A stretch of DNA of 64,000 nucleotides, taken from JAACFF01 sp963807975 (GTDB taxonomy: Bacteria > Chloroflexota > Anaerolineae > Promineifilales > Promineifilaceae). The translations under genes and the position numbers were made by a program. Location of the stretch: contig CAWEDV010000005.1 in NCBI GenBank assembly GCA_963807975.1, forward strand, positions 248,001 to 312,000, written 5' to 3'. The notes below the pieces were generated by a model. That model did not search any database and was not told the DNA's origin. It worked only from the letters and a program-made list of their open reading frames with translations. Positions 51,255 to 59,483 of this stretch are shown one piece after another (the stretch's first letter is position 1; each line of letters starts with the position of its first letter).

Positions 51255-52238
51255 ATGAATGATAACGGTGAGCGCTTACGCTGGTTGAGTATCAGGAATC
51301 TCGGAATAGCAGCCGCGATCGTTTTGCTCATCGCAGGCATCGCTGCCATTTTGCTCATTTTTAGTCAAACCGAATCAACTCCTCTTTTCCCTTTGCTTCC
51401 CACTCCAACCCCTCACGTCCAAGATGCCGCACGAGAACCGCAGACCATTACCTTCACCGAACTCAATGACAATCCGCTCGCCTACTTAAACCAGACGATT
51501 CTCGTATCCGGTGAATTCTTACCCCTCGAGCAATCAAACTGCCGCCGCACATCAGGCCCTCTTATACAGTGGTCGCTTACGGCCGAAAATCTTCAGCTTG
51601 ATGTCCTAGGCTTTGAGCGCATCGTTCAGCTGCTGCCGGATGCCACGCCCATGACTATTCAAGGCACCTGGAGACTCTATCAGGGTCCACGCGGTTGTGG
51701 CAAAGCCCCGCCACGCGGCAGCATGTGGTTCCTCGAAGCCAAGAAAATCGTTCAACCAAATCCCTTAGTAGGTCGGGGAGGCCAGACAATTCCGGTTCAA
51801 ATCATAACAGGTCAGCCAGAACTGCCTGAAATCATCCAACCAGATTCACCAAATCTAAGCGATCCGCTTGCTACCGAAACCGTCATAGCCACTGAGGTTG
51901 CTGGCACAATAATTCCCACTGCCACACCTTTCGACCAGATAATTCCTACAGAGACGCCAACCTCTCCTGAACAAATCACACCTTCGCCAACCGCACCCCT
52001 TTCGCCAACGGGAACCGTCCCCACCAGCACCCAGATTCCCGACGCCACAGATCCCACCTCCACCGCTACCCCAACGGCTGGTCCCACCCAAGACCCGGGC
52101 GTCAGCACCCCGACCATAACCGCCGAAGCCCCCCCCATTCCCGCCACCGCTACCGATACAAATGGCGGAGGAGGATATCCGGGCCCCGAAAGCACACCGA
52201 CTCCAACCCCTTCAGTCACACCCGATCCATATCCGTAA
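51255..52238 (+). CDS. Membrane-anchored OB-fold-like protein with Pro/Thr-rich tail
   Basis: About 327 residues. One TM helix (about 14-36) is followed by a beta-rich domain (about 70-175) with ITFTELNDNPLAYLNQTILV, VSGEFLPLEQSNC, TIQGTWRLYQGPRGCGKAP and WFLEAKKIVQPNPL. This recalls the tRNA_anti-like/OB fold seen in secreted Chloroflexota proteins. The last 140 residues are a Pro/Thr/Ser-rich disordered tail ending in GGGGYPGPESTPTPT-type sequence. The start is ATG 51255, preferred to an upstream TTG at 51207. Function unknown; two Cys (about 107 and 156) could bond. Confidence 0.7.
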   Translation: MNDNGERLRWLSIRNLGIAAAIVLLIAGIAAILLIFSQTESTPLFPLLPTPTPHVQDAAREPQTITFTELNDNPLAYLNQTILVSGEFLPLEQSNCRRTSGPLIQWSLTAENLQLDVLGFERIVQLLPDATPMTIQGTWRLYQGPRGCGKAPPRGSMWFLEAKKIVQPNPLVGRGGQTIPVQIITGQPELPEIIQPDSPNLSDPLATETVIATEVAGTIIPTATPFDQIIPTETPTSPEQITPSPTAPLSPTGTVPTSTQIPDATDPTSTATPTAGPTQDPGVSTPTITAEAPPIPATATDTNGGGGYPGPESTPTPTPSVTPDPYP

Positions 52239-52245
52239 AATCGCT

Positions 52246-52274
52246 TTCGACCACATTCAAATGTCAATTATGAT
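52246..52274 (+). promoter_or_regulatory. Candidate promoter of nudC
   Basis: TTCGAC (52246-52251), 17-bp spacer, TATGAT (52269-52274), 22 bp before the ATG. The -35 matches 4 of 6 bases and the -10 matches 5 of 6. Confidence 0.4.
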
Positions 52275-52295
52275 CAAATAGGAACCGCAGCCCTT

Positions 52296-53141
52296 ATGCC
52301 AGACAGCTTCATTTCCCTAGTATCACCCCCCACCAATCAGAACGAACCAGCCTATTGGATGATTCTCAACGGCTTTCGTTTGCTGGTTCACGACGAAGAT
52401 CGCCACGCACGTGTGCCACTCCTCCGCAGCCCCGCTGATATCGGTGTTTCCATTACCCATAGCCAGTATCTAGGCTACCTTGATCATTCGCAGGGCCCAA
52501 TTCACGTCTATTCTGCAGAAGCCAAAGATCCGGGTTCACTGCCTGAGGGAATGGTCTACCTCAGCTTAAGACAGCTGTTTTCCCGACTAGACGATACAAT
52601 TCTCGCCTTGGCTGGCCGGGCTGTGCAAATCGTGGAATGGGATCGCACTCACCAGTTCTGTGGGCACTGCGGAATACCTGTCCACTCTATGCCCCATGAA
52701 CGAGCCAAGAAATGCCCTGACTGTGGCTTAACCAGCTATCCCAGACTTTCCCCAGCAGTAATCGTCAGAATTGAGCGCGATGGTCCCCGTGGAAAAGAGA
52801 TTTTACTAGCCCATAACAAACGCCATCCACTCGGTTTCTACAGCGTATTAGCTGGATTTGTTGAACCTGGCGAATCACTAGAGGATTGTGTCCGACGCGA
52901 AGTCCGTGAAGAGGTCGGCATCGAACTACGAGACATTCGCTATTTCGGCAGCCAACCCTGGCCATTTCCCAATTCATTGATGATCGCCTTTATTGCCCAA
53001 TACGATGGCGGAGAAATCATTCTCGAAGAGGATGAAATCGACGACGCCAATTGGTTTTCACCCGGGGAATTTCCCCCTATTCCTCCTCCCATCAGCATAG
53101 CCCGCCAGATGATCGACGCTTTTGCACGAGCACACAAATAG
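52296..53141 (+). CDS. nudC: NAD(H) diphosphatase (NudC-type Nudix hydrolase)
   Basis: 281 residues. A zinc ribbon (QFCGHCGIPV, KKCPDCGLTS) is followed by the Nudix box GFVEPGESLEDCVRREVREE and EVGIEL, and the NADH-specific SQPWPFPNSLM. It cleaves NADH to NMNH and AMP and can remove NAD caps from RNA. The length is usual for the family. An AGGAA lies 11 nt before the ATG. It is 117 bp upstream of rfbB. Confidence 0.94.
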   Translation: MPDSFISLVSPPTNQNEPAYWMILNGFRLLVHDEDRHARVPLLRSPADIGVSITHSQYLGYLDHSQGPIHVYSAEAKDPGSLPEGMVYLSLRQLFSRLDDTILALAGRAVQIVEWDRTHQFCGHCGIPVHSMPHERAKKCPDCGLTSYPRLSPAVIVRIERDGPRGKEILLAHNKRHPLGFYSVLAGFVEPGESLEDCVRREVREEVGIELRDIRYFGSQPWPFPNSLMIAFIAQYDGGEIILEEDEIDDANWFSPGEFPPIPPPISIARQMIDAFARAHK

Positions 53142-53178
53142 AGCGGCTAAAATGTTGCTAAAAATATCTTCGATAATG

Positions 53179-53207
53179 TTTACCGAATGGGCCCAATGGG
53201 ATAAAAT
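53179..53207 (+). promoter_or_regulatory. Candidate promoter of rfbB-gltA
   Basis: TTTACC (53179-53184), 17-bp spacer, TAAAAT (53202-53207), 51 bp before rfbB. Reasonable but not strong hexamers. Confidence 0.4.
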
Positions 53208-53258
53208 ATTATTTGGGTGCGACAAGCCCTTTCTTAAACCAATCATGAAGGACAATAC

Positions 53259-54299
53259 ATGAAAAACATCTTGGTCACAGGTGGGGCCGGGTTCATCGGT
53301 TCTAACTTTGTTGCCTACATGCTCGGCAAATATGATCAGATCAATGTTTTGGTCTACGACAAGTTGACCTACGCTGGTAATTTGGACAATCTACTGCCGG
53401 TTGCGAATGATCCCCGTTACCATTTCCTCAAAGCTGATATTTGTGACGCACCGGCAGTTTCCAAGGCCATTAAAGACCATCAGATTGACACCATTGTCAA
53501 TTTTGCCGCTGAGACCCATGTCGATCGTTCCATACTTGATCCCGATGCTTTTATACAGACCAGTGTCTACGGCACATACGTACTGCTGGAAGCCGCGCGC
53601 AAACATAATTTACAGCGCTTTCACCAGATTTCAACCGATGAAGTCTACGGGCACATACCGGCGGGGTACTCTAGCAAAGAGGAAGATAAGGTCGATCCCC
53701 GCAGCCCCTATGCCGCCAGCAAAGCCAGCGCTGATTTAATGGTCAATGCTTATTTCATAACCTATGGGCTGCCCGTGACAATCACCCGTGGCTCCAACAA
53801 TATCGGCCCCTATCAATACCCAGAAAAGGTTGTACCGCTTTTCACCTCGAATGCCATCGACAACCTCCCCTTGCCAGTTTACGGGGACGGTCGTCAGATG
53901 CGCGAATACCAATACGTTCTCGATCACTGCGAAGCCATTGATCTCGTCCTCCGCAGAGGGATCACAGGCGAGGTTTACAACATCGGCACCGGTCAAGAGA
54001 TGGAAAATATGCGCATGATCGAAATCCTGCTCCGGACCTTAGGCAAATCAGACGACCTCATTCGACACGTAGAAGATCGACCGGGTCATGATCGGCGCTA
54101 TAGTCTAGATATCAGCAAAATCAAATCATTGGGCTGGCAGCCCCGCAATACACCGGAGGAAGCCATCGCCAAAACAGTTCAATGGTACGCCGGCAACGAG
54201 TGGTGGTGGCGTAAAATCAAAGAAGGCAAATTTCGGGACTATTACGAGACCCAATATGGTGAACGGTTGCGACAAACTGTCACCGATAAGAATCAATAA
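53259..54299 (+). CDS. rfbB: dTDP-glucose 4,6-dehydratase
   Basis: 346 residues of the extended SDR family. ILVTGGAGFIGSNFVAYML holds the NAD loop, then ETHVDRSI, STDEVYGHI (Thr-Asp-Glu triad), SPYAASKASADL (YxxxK) and the sugar-binding VTITRGSNNIGPYQYPEK. It turns dTDP-glucose into dTDP-4-keto-6-deoxyglucose, the first step to dTDP-rhamnose and other deoxysugars. No rfbA, C or D lies nearby. Its product may feed the glycan block at 1894-16418, but that is inferred. GAAGGA precedes the ATG; gltA follows 24 bp later. Confidence 0.96.
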   Translation: MKNILVTGGAGFIGSNFVAYMLGKYDQINVLVYDKLTYAGNLDNLLPVANDPRYHFLKADICDAPAVSKAIKDHQIDTIVNFAAETHVDRSILDPDAFIQTSVYGTYVLLEAARKHNLQRFHQISTDEVYGHIPAGYSSKEEDKVDPRSPYAASKASADLMVNAYFITYGLPVTITRGSNNIGPYQYPEKVVPLFTSNAIDNLPLPVYGDGRQMREYQYVLDHCEAIDLVLRRGITGEVYNIGTGQEMENMRMIEILLRTLGKSDDLIRHVEDRPGHDRRYSLDISKIKSLGWQPRNTPEEAIAKTVQWYAGNEWWWRKIKEGKFRDYYETQYGERLRQTVTDKNQ

Positions 54300-54323
54300 T
54301 CTTCATCAAATTAGGAGTGCAAA

Positions 54324-55610
54324 ATGACAAACGATACATTAACCGTTACTGATAACCGTACTGGACGTACCTATGAGTTGCCCATTGCCGACGACACGAT
54401 CAACGCCATGGACCTGCGCCAGATCAAAGTCAACGAAGGCGACTTTGGTATGCTCAGCTATGATCCCGGTTTCAAAAATACCGCGTCGACCAAAAGTAAC
54501 ATTACTTTTATCGACGGTGGCAAAGGAATTCTGCGCTACCGTGGATACCCCATCGATCAGCTTGCCGAGAAGTCAAACTACCTCGAAGTAGCCTATCTCA
54601 TCCTCTTTGGCGAATTACCCACCCAGGATCAGTACGACGATTGGGAATACCGCATCCTTCATCGAACATTCCTACATGAAAACATCAAGGCACTCATGGA
54701 GGCCTTTCGCTATGACGCTCACCCCATGAGCATGTTCATCTCCACAGTGGCCGCCATGTCCACCTATTATCCCGAATCTCGCAACATCATGGACCCTGAA
54801 ACTCGTATGAAACAAATCATACGTCTTATTGCCAAGGTCCCCACCATTGCCGCCTTTTCTTATCGCCACCTGCAAGGCTTACCCTATGTTTACCCAGACA
54901 ATGACCTCAGCTATTCCGGTAACTTCTTGAGCATGTTGGATAGAATGGGCGAGGCAAAATATGCGCCAAATCCAGTTCTGGAACGTGCGCTAGATGTTCT
55001 CTTCATTTTGCACGCAGATCATGAACAAAATTGCGGCACCGCAACCATGCGTGTCATTGGATCCAGCCAATCCGATCCTTACTCAGCCATGGCCGGAGCT
55101 GCAGGGGCGCTATATGGCCCCTTGCATGGTGGCGCCAATGAAGCTGTTCTACGCATGCTGGCCGAGATTGGAGACATTAGTTATGTTCCCGCATTCATGG
55201 AATTGGTGAAAAGCCGCGATCGTCTGCTCATGGGATTTGGCCATCGCGTCTACAAGAACTACGATCCTCGGGCCACAATCATCAAGCAGATCGCCAATGA
55301 GGTCTTTGAGGTCACCGGGCGTAACCCCATGTTAGATATTGCCCTGGAACTGGAACGGATCGCTTTGGAAGATGATTTCTTCGTCTCTAGAAACCTCTAC
55401 CCCAATGTCGACTTCTATTCTGGAATTATCTACCAGGCCATGGGCTTCCCCGTATCAATGTTCCCGGTTTTGTTTGCCATCCCCCGTACCGTTGGTTGGC
55501 TCTCACAATGGGTAGAGCTGTTGAACGACTCCACGCAGAAGATTGCCCGTCCCCGTCAGATCTACCTTGGCGAAGACGAACGTGGTTTTGTTTCCATGAG
55601 CGACCGCTAA
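54324..55610 (+). CDS. gltA: Citrate synthase
   Basis: 428 residues, type I/II citrate synthase that condenses oxaloacetate and acetyl-CoA. Catalytic segments: LHADHEQNCGTATMRVIGSS (His), GPLHGGANEAVL (His), MGFGHRVYKNYDPRA (His and Arg), and Asp in LYPNVDFYSGII. Normal length. AGGAG lies 7 nt before the ATG, 24 bp after rfbB, so it is co-transcribed with an unrelated deoxysugar gene. A strong terminator ends the unit. Confidence 0.97.
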   Translation: MTNDTLTVTDNRTGRTYELPIADDTINAMDLRQIKVNEGDFGMLSYDPGFKNTASTKSNITFIDGGKGILRYRGYPIDQLAEKSNYLEVAYLILFGELPTQDQYDDWEYRILHRTFLHENIKALMEAFRYDAHPMSMFISTVAAMSTYYPESRNIMDPETRMKQIIRLIAKVPTIAAFSYRHLQGLPYVYPDNDLSYSGNFLSMLDRMGEAKYAPNPVLERALDVLFILHADHEQNCGTATMRVIGSSQSDPYSAMAGAAGALYGPLHGGANEAVLRMLAEIGDISYVPAFMELVKSRDRLLMGFGHRVYKNYDPRATIIKQIANEVFEVTGRNPMLDIALELERIALEDDFFVSRNLYPNVDFYSGIIYQAMGFPVSMFPVLFAIPRTVGWLSQWVELLNDSTQKIARPRQIYLGEDERGFVSMSDR

Positions 55611-55651
55611 TTCTGGCTGATGGTTCAGCCACCATTGTATTGATGTTTATC

Positions 55652-55685
55652 CTGACCAGAGACGTCATGTCTCTGGTCAGTTTTT
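55652..55685 (+). terminator. Intrinsic terminator of gltA
   Basis: A perfect 12-bp stem CTGACCAGAGAC / GTCTCTGGTCAG with a 5-nt loop is followed by TTTTT (55681-55685). It lies 41 bp after the gltA stop and just before the next gene, which therefore needs its own promoter. Confidence 0.92.
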
Positions 55686-55695
55686 CATAGTTAAT

Positions 55696-57033
55696 ATGCG
55701 AAAACTTTTAGCGACGTTGCTTTTTATACTAATCTTGATCTTACCCGCCTGCCAGGAAGGAGCTGTTCAAGACCTGACCGTTCTTGCCACCACAGCAACC
55801 ACGCCTACGCCCGCCCCTACCGCCCCCATCGTAGCTTCCAGCACCTTGGTTCCCACTAACGAACCAACGCCCGTGCCTACCACTTTGGAACCCTCGGCTG
55901 AGCCAACATTGAACCCGACGAGCACTATCACGCCGACCCCAACCAACACGCCAATACCATCAGCCCCCGTGGATTCCATCTCGCTGGTTCCGATTATTGA
56001 AGGCGTTTTCAGCCGCCCAGTTTACCTGACCCATGCCTTTGATGAGCGTCTCTTTATCGTCGAGCAAGCTGGCCTTATCCGCATAATGAAGGACGGCAAA
56101 CTTCTGGACGAGCCTTTCATGGATATTACCGAACGTGTTGGCTCCTCACAGCTAGAACAAGGTTTGCTCAGCCTCACCTTTCATCCTGACTATCAACAAA
56201 ATGGTCGTTTTTTTGCACATTACTCAGATCATGCGGGCACCTCCCACATATCAAGTTTTCAAGTTAGCGATAATGACCCCAATCGTGCCGATCCTGGCAG
56301 CGAAATCATCCTCTTACGTGTAGACCAACCGTTCCCAAATCACAACGGAGGTCAATTGAAATTTGGTCCCGATGGTTATCTTTATGTCGGCCTAGGCGAT
56401 GGTGGCAGCGCTAACGATCCCCTTGGCAGTGGTCAAGACCCCTCTACGCTTTTGGGCAGCCTGCTCCGCCTTGATGTCGACCATTCACCAGAAATCTATG
56501 CCATTCCAGCTTCAAATCCATTTATTTCTGACGACAGCAAGCGTAACGAAATTTGGGCTTGGGGCCTGCGCAATCCCTGGCGCTTCAGTTTTGACCGCCT
56601 GACCGGCGATCTTTTTATCGCCGATGTTGGTCAGAACATTTGGGAAGAAGTGCACGTTCAGCCAGCCGCCAGCGCTGGTGGTGAAAACTATGGTTGGAAC
56701 ATCCTTGAAGGCAGCCACTGTTTCCAGGATAGCCAATGCGACAAATCCGGCCTGGAACTGCCCATATTCGAGTATGATCATCAAGAAGGGTGTTCAATTA
56801 CCGGGGGCTACATGTACCGCGGCAGCAACTTCTTAACCCTCTATGGCAACTATTTTGTCGCGGATTTCTGTAGCGGCAATATTTGGCGCCTATATCCTGA
56901 AAATGAAAAAAAGTGGTCCTCAGCCAAGGTCATTGATTCCGACTATGTAATTTCCAGTTTTGGAGAAGATGTTGACGGTGAACTTTACGTACTCGTCCAT
57001 GACGCCGGGTCGCTCTTGCAGCTACAGCCCTGA
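55696..57033 (+). CDS. PQQ-dependent glucose/sorbosone dehydrogenase-like lipoprotein
   Basis: 445 residues. A lipoprotein signal (LLATLLFILILILPAC) anchors it, followed by a Pro/Thr-rich linker (about 30-90) and a six-bladed propeller of the GSDH family (about 100-445). Signatures: LTHAFDERLFIVEQAGLIRI, GLLSLTFHPDYQQNGRFF, HNGGQLKFGPDGYLYVGLGDG and ENYGWNILEG. Family enzymes oxidise aldose sugars outside the cell with PQQ and calcium; some members have lost activity. The HNGG-LxFGPDG site with His is kept. Substrate unknown. Confidence 0.88.
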   Translation: MRKLLATLLFILILILPACQEGAVQDLTVLATTATTPTPAPTAPIVASSTLVPTNEPTPVPTTLEPSAEPTLNPTSTITPTPTNTPIPSAPVDSISLVPIIEGVFSRPVYLTHAFDERLFIVEQAGLIRIMKDGKLLDEPFMDITERVGSSQLEQGLLSLTFHPDYQQNGRFFAHYSDHAGTSHISSFQVSDNDPNRADPGSEIILLRVDQPFPNHNGGQLKFGPDGYLYVGLGDGGSANDPLGSGQDPSTLLGSLLRLDVDHSPEIYAIPASNPFISDDSKRNEIWAWGLRNPWRFSFDRLTGDLFIADVGQNIWEEVHVQPAASAGGENYGWNILEGSHCFQDSQCDKSGLELPIFEYDHQEGCSITGGYMYRGSNFLTLYGNYFVADFCSGNIWRLYPENEKKWSSAKVIDSDYVISSFGEDVDGELYVLVHDAGSLLQLQP

Positions 57034-57093
57034 CCCTTTTTGGGGCCTGCTTTGTTCAGATACAATCACGATCTTAATCCTTAGAGAAGAACC

Positions 57094-57927
57094 ATGAATG
57101 ACCAACAATTTCAATTAACCGTAAGAAAGGGGCCTCAGCCAGGTAAGATCATCGAGCTTACCTCGGTTAGCATGACCATCGGACGCGATCCGATGTCTGA
57201 AATTCCCATCGACGATCCGGAGGTTTCCCGTCGGCACGCTCACCTCATCGGCACCATATCAGGTTACCGCATTCAAGATCTCGGCAGCACGAACGGAACT
57301 TTCGTCGATGGCACCCGGCTTGGCGGTGAACCGGTTGAACTCCAATCTGGACAAACTATAAGTATTGGCGGGGGTGTTGCATTACTATTTCAAGCGCTCA
57401 ATGATGATGCTGGTCAAGCCGCAACCATGCTTGAGCTGGGCGCTGCTTTCCAGGAACCGCAGCAGCCCATCGAACCATCACAATTAGAAGACAGCGCCAG
57501 GGAAAATGCTGCCGAGAGGTTGGATGATGATATTGTAGAATCGTCCCTGCCAATGAGTCCTGAAGAATCTTTGCCTGACGACACGCCTGATTTTGCTATC
57601 GATGAAGAGTCACAGCCAGAACCAATTAATGAGCCATTTCCTCCAGCAGCGGTCTGGGATCAACCTCAGCCAGAGCAATCTTCTCCCCCCGATATAGTTG
57701 ATGCCGAAACCTATGAATCTGATCAATTCTCCGAACCTGTCGTCATCCCTCATGAAGGCGAAAAGACTGAACCTCCCCCAGCAGAACAAGGCAGCAATTT
57801 TCGCCGCCAAAGCACGATTGTGGCTGCCGCAGCGTTATTGCTAATCTGCTGCTGCTGCAGCGTCATTCTACTATTCTATTACTATCTCGGAGATTTACTG
57901 TTGCGCGAGATGGGGCTGCTGCCTTGA
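57094..57927 (+). CDS. FHA-domain protein with C-terminal membrane anchor
   Basis: 277 residues. The FHA domain spans about 10-100: MTIGRDPMSEIPI, VSRRHAHLIG and QDLGSTNGTFVDGTRLGG contain the Arg, Ser and Asn that bind phosphothreonine. Residues about 120-230 are acidic, Pro/Glu-rich and probably disordered. A Cys-rich TM helix (about 240-268; LLLICCCCSVILLFYYYL) ends the protein. It is a plausible reader of phosphorylation by the Ser/Thr kinase at 29679-33437, which also has an FHA, but the two are far apart. ATG with GAGAAGA upstream. Confidence 0.85.
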   Translation: MNDQQFQLTVRKGPQPGKIIELTSVSMTIGRDPMSEIPIDDPEVSRRHAHLIGTISGYRIQDLGSTNGTFVDGTRLGGEPVELQSGQTISIGGGVALLFQALNDDAGQAATMLELGAAFQEPQQPIEPSQLEDSARENAAERLDDDIVESSLPMSPEESLPDDTPDFAIDEESQPEPINEPFPPAAVWDQPQPEQSSPPDIVDAETYESDQFSEPVVIPHEGEKTEPPPAEQGSNFRRQSTIVAAAALLLICCCCSVILLFYYYLGDLLLREMGLLP

Positions 57928-57958
57928 TCCTAATCGAGCTAAAAAATCAAACCTAGGA

Positions 57959-58390
57959 CTATTCAGGGTCATTTCCTCCATCAACGATAATCCCTTCTAT
58001 GACATCGGGATCTTCGTCGTAAAGTGCCTCGGGACCTAAATCGCTACCTGCTTCAATGCCATCGTCATTGGCCCGCATCCCTCTCAAGTGCCGCTCGACA
58101 ACTTGATGAGGAGCCATATCGATAAACATCTTCGCGCCAACAATCAATATCGTTAAATCATCCAATTGCCCAAAACCAGGAATCACATCAGGAAGAAAGT
58201 CAAAGGGTAACAACAAATATACAATGGCTGCAAAGGGCAGCACCTTTAGGTAAATCGGTACTTCAGGATCAAGAAGCAGCTTATAGACAAGGCGTACCTG
58301 TTGCCACAGTTCGCCAAAAAATCCACTGTGCTTTTCGGTAGGGGCTAATGCTGTATCATTATTCACGTTTCGTTCCTTTTGGTCACTCAT
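57959..58390 (-). CDS. DUF1232 (YkvA-like) membrane protein
   Basis: 143 residues. The DUF1232 core is VYKLLLDPEVPIYLKVLPF, AAIVYLLLPFDFLPDVIPGFG and LDDLTILIVGAKMFID, with the PxDhhPD motif family members share. The N-terminal 25 residues are polar and the C-terminus is acidic. Function unknown. ATG 58390 is preferred to 58432. Divergent from the EAD-like gene by 155 bp; that gap carries the candidate promoter listed next. Confidence 0.85.
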   Translation of the reverse strand: MSDQKERNVNNDTALAPTEKHSGFFGELWQQVRLVYKLLLDPEVPIYLKVLPFAAIVYLLLPFDFLPDVIPGFGQLDDLTILIVGAKMFIDMAPHQVVERHLRGMRANDDGIEAGSDLGPEALYDEDPDVIEGIIVDGGNDPE

Positions 58391-58481
58391 TGTCTCACCC
58401 TTTATACGTTGCCCTTGGCTACATAGTTTCAAATTACAAGCATGCCCTTAATTCGCTTAAATAATAACACATATAAACCAG

Positions 58482-58509
58482 TTGCAGCAATAAGCACCAA
58501 TGCTACAAT
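58482..58509 (+). promoter_or_regulatory. Candidate promoter of the death-like-domain gene
   Basis: TTGCAG (58482-58487), 16-bp spacer, TACAAT (58504-58509), 36 bp before the ATG. Four of six and five of six matches. Confidence 0.45.
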
Positions 58510-58545
58510 CTTGGCCAGTTATTCCACTAATAATGGATCCCAATT

Positions 58546-59370
58546 ATGACTTGGCTTCTTGCTCTTAAACTCGTCATCATCCTCATCTTCCTGTTGATGT
58601 TTATGCGGAAGCCTTCCGTTACCTGGGGCATCGGCCTGCTCACGGTCACAACCGCCGTGCTCTTGGACGCCCTTCTAGGGGCATTTAGTAGTCAGGATCT
58701 GCGCGCTGAACTAGGTTTCTTCTACTTTGTTCTCGCTGGTTCCATTTTTGGTGGAGCAGCAATCTGGCTCTGGGGGCTCATCGTTCCTTACGTCAATCCC
58801 TTAATACCCCAACCGCAAGATCCAACGCCCGATCCTGAGATGACGTCTGACACACGGACTATTGAATTCGAACACGAAGAGATTGATGGTGTCGATATCA
58901 AGATGATTTACGAGGAAGTTTATCAAAGGTTTGACCGTGAGGATATCCTCGACCTCATGTTCGATCTTAACATCAATGAAAATGACGTTATGATCGTTGA
59001 TCAGAACATGAACCAACTCATTGTCAATATCATGGACACAGCCAGACAAGAAGGACAAATGTCCGCCCTCGCTTTGGCTGTCGAAAGGATCCTCACTCCT
59101 CCACCACCCGATCATTTACCTAGGCTGGAGAAAATCCACGCAGATTCTCCACCGACAATACTACGCCAGTACCTTCTGGCCAATTACAGCTTGGCCGATC
59201 TGGAACAAATGGCCGCTGCTTTAGATATCGATTGGGAACTACTAGATGCCGGGGCTAAACGAGAAAAAGTGCGCAGTCTCCTACAGCACCTCTACCGCCG
59301 TAATCGCGTTTCCGCCCTGGTAGATCTGATACACACGACATCACCCGCCAGCGTGGAGGAAGAAGAATAG
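58546..59370 (+). CDS. Membrane protein with tandem effector-associated (death-like) domains
   Basis: 274 residues. Three hydrophobic segments (about 3-20, 25-45, 58-85) are followed by a short Pro-rich linker and two similar all-helical modules. Module 1 (about 120-185): IYEEVYQRFDREDILDLMFD, LNINENDVM, NIMDTARQEGQMSALALAV. Module 2 (about 205-265): LRQYLLANYSLADLEQMAAA, LDIDWELLDAG, KVRSLLQHLYRRNRVSALVD. The pattern (L-x-F/Y-x2-E/D-L, L-I/V-D, K-x2-R-x-L, RxxR-x2-L) is that of effector-associated domains (EAD1 type), death-fold-like adaptors in bacterial conflict systems. No effector, NLR or protease gene is adjacent. The match is by pattern only. Confidence 0.6.
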   Translation: MTWLLALKLVIILIFLLMFMRKPSVTWGIGLLTVTTAVLLDALLGAFSSQDLRAELGFFYFVLAGSIFGGAAIWLWGLIVPYVNPLIPQPQDPTPDPEMTSDTRTIEFEHEEIDGVDIKMIYEEVYQRFDREDILDLMFDLNINENDVMIVDQNMNQLIVNIMDTARQEGQMSALALAVERILTPPPPDHLPRLEKIHADSPPTILRQYLLANYSLADLEQMAAALDIDWELLDAGAKREKVRSLLQHLYRRNRVSALVDLIHTTSPASVEEEE

Positions 59371-59417
59371 TACCGAAGCTTTCAAGGCCTTTCCAATGCG
59401 AGATTGGAAGCAATACA

Positions 59418-59445
59418 GTCATTCCCACTTATGCAGGAATCCATG
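59418..59445. repeat. Short dispersed repeat, copy 2 (GTCATTCCC...GGAATCCATG)
   Basis: GTCATTCCC and GGAATCCATG, 9 bp apart, as in the copy at 28073-28100. A separate 7-bp hairpin TTCCAAT-GCGAG-ATTGGAA (59391-59409) lies just upstream in the same 113-bp gap; neither arm is followed by T. Confidence 0.4.
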
Positions 59446-59483
59446 ACGCCAACTAAAACGATTGCTGGCCTGGTCTCCTAACT

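Noticed and set aside
51812..52267. Gly/Val-rich minus-strand frame over the Pro/Thr tail
   Set aside because: Antisense shadow of the low-complexity tail; composition biased and no start context.
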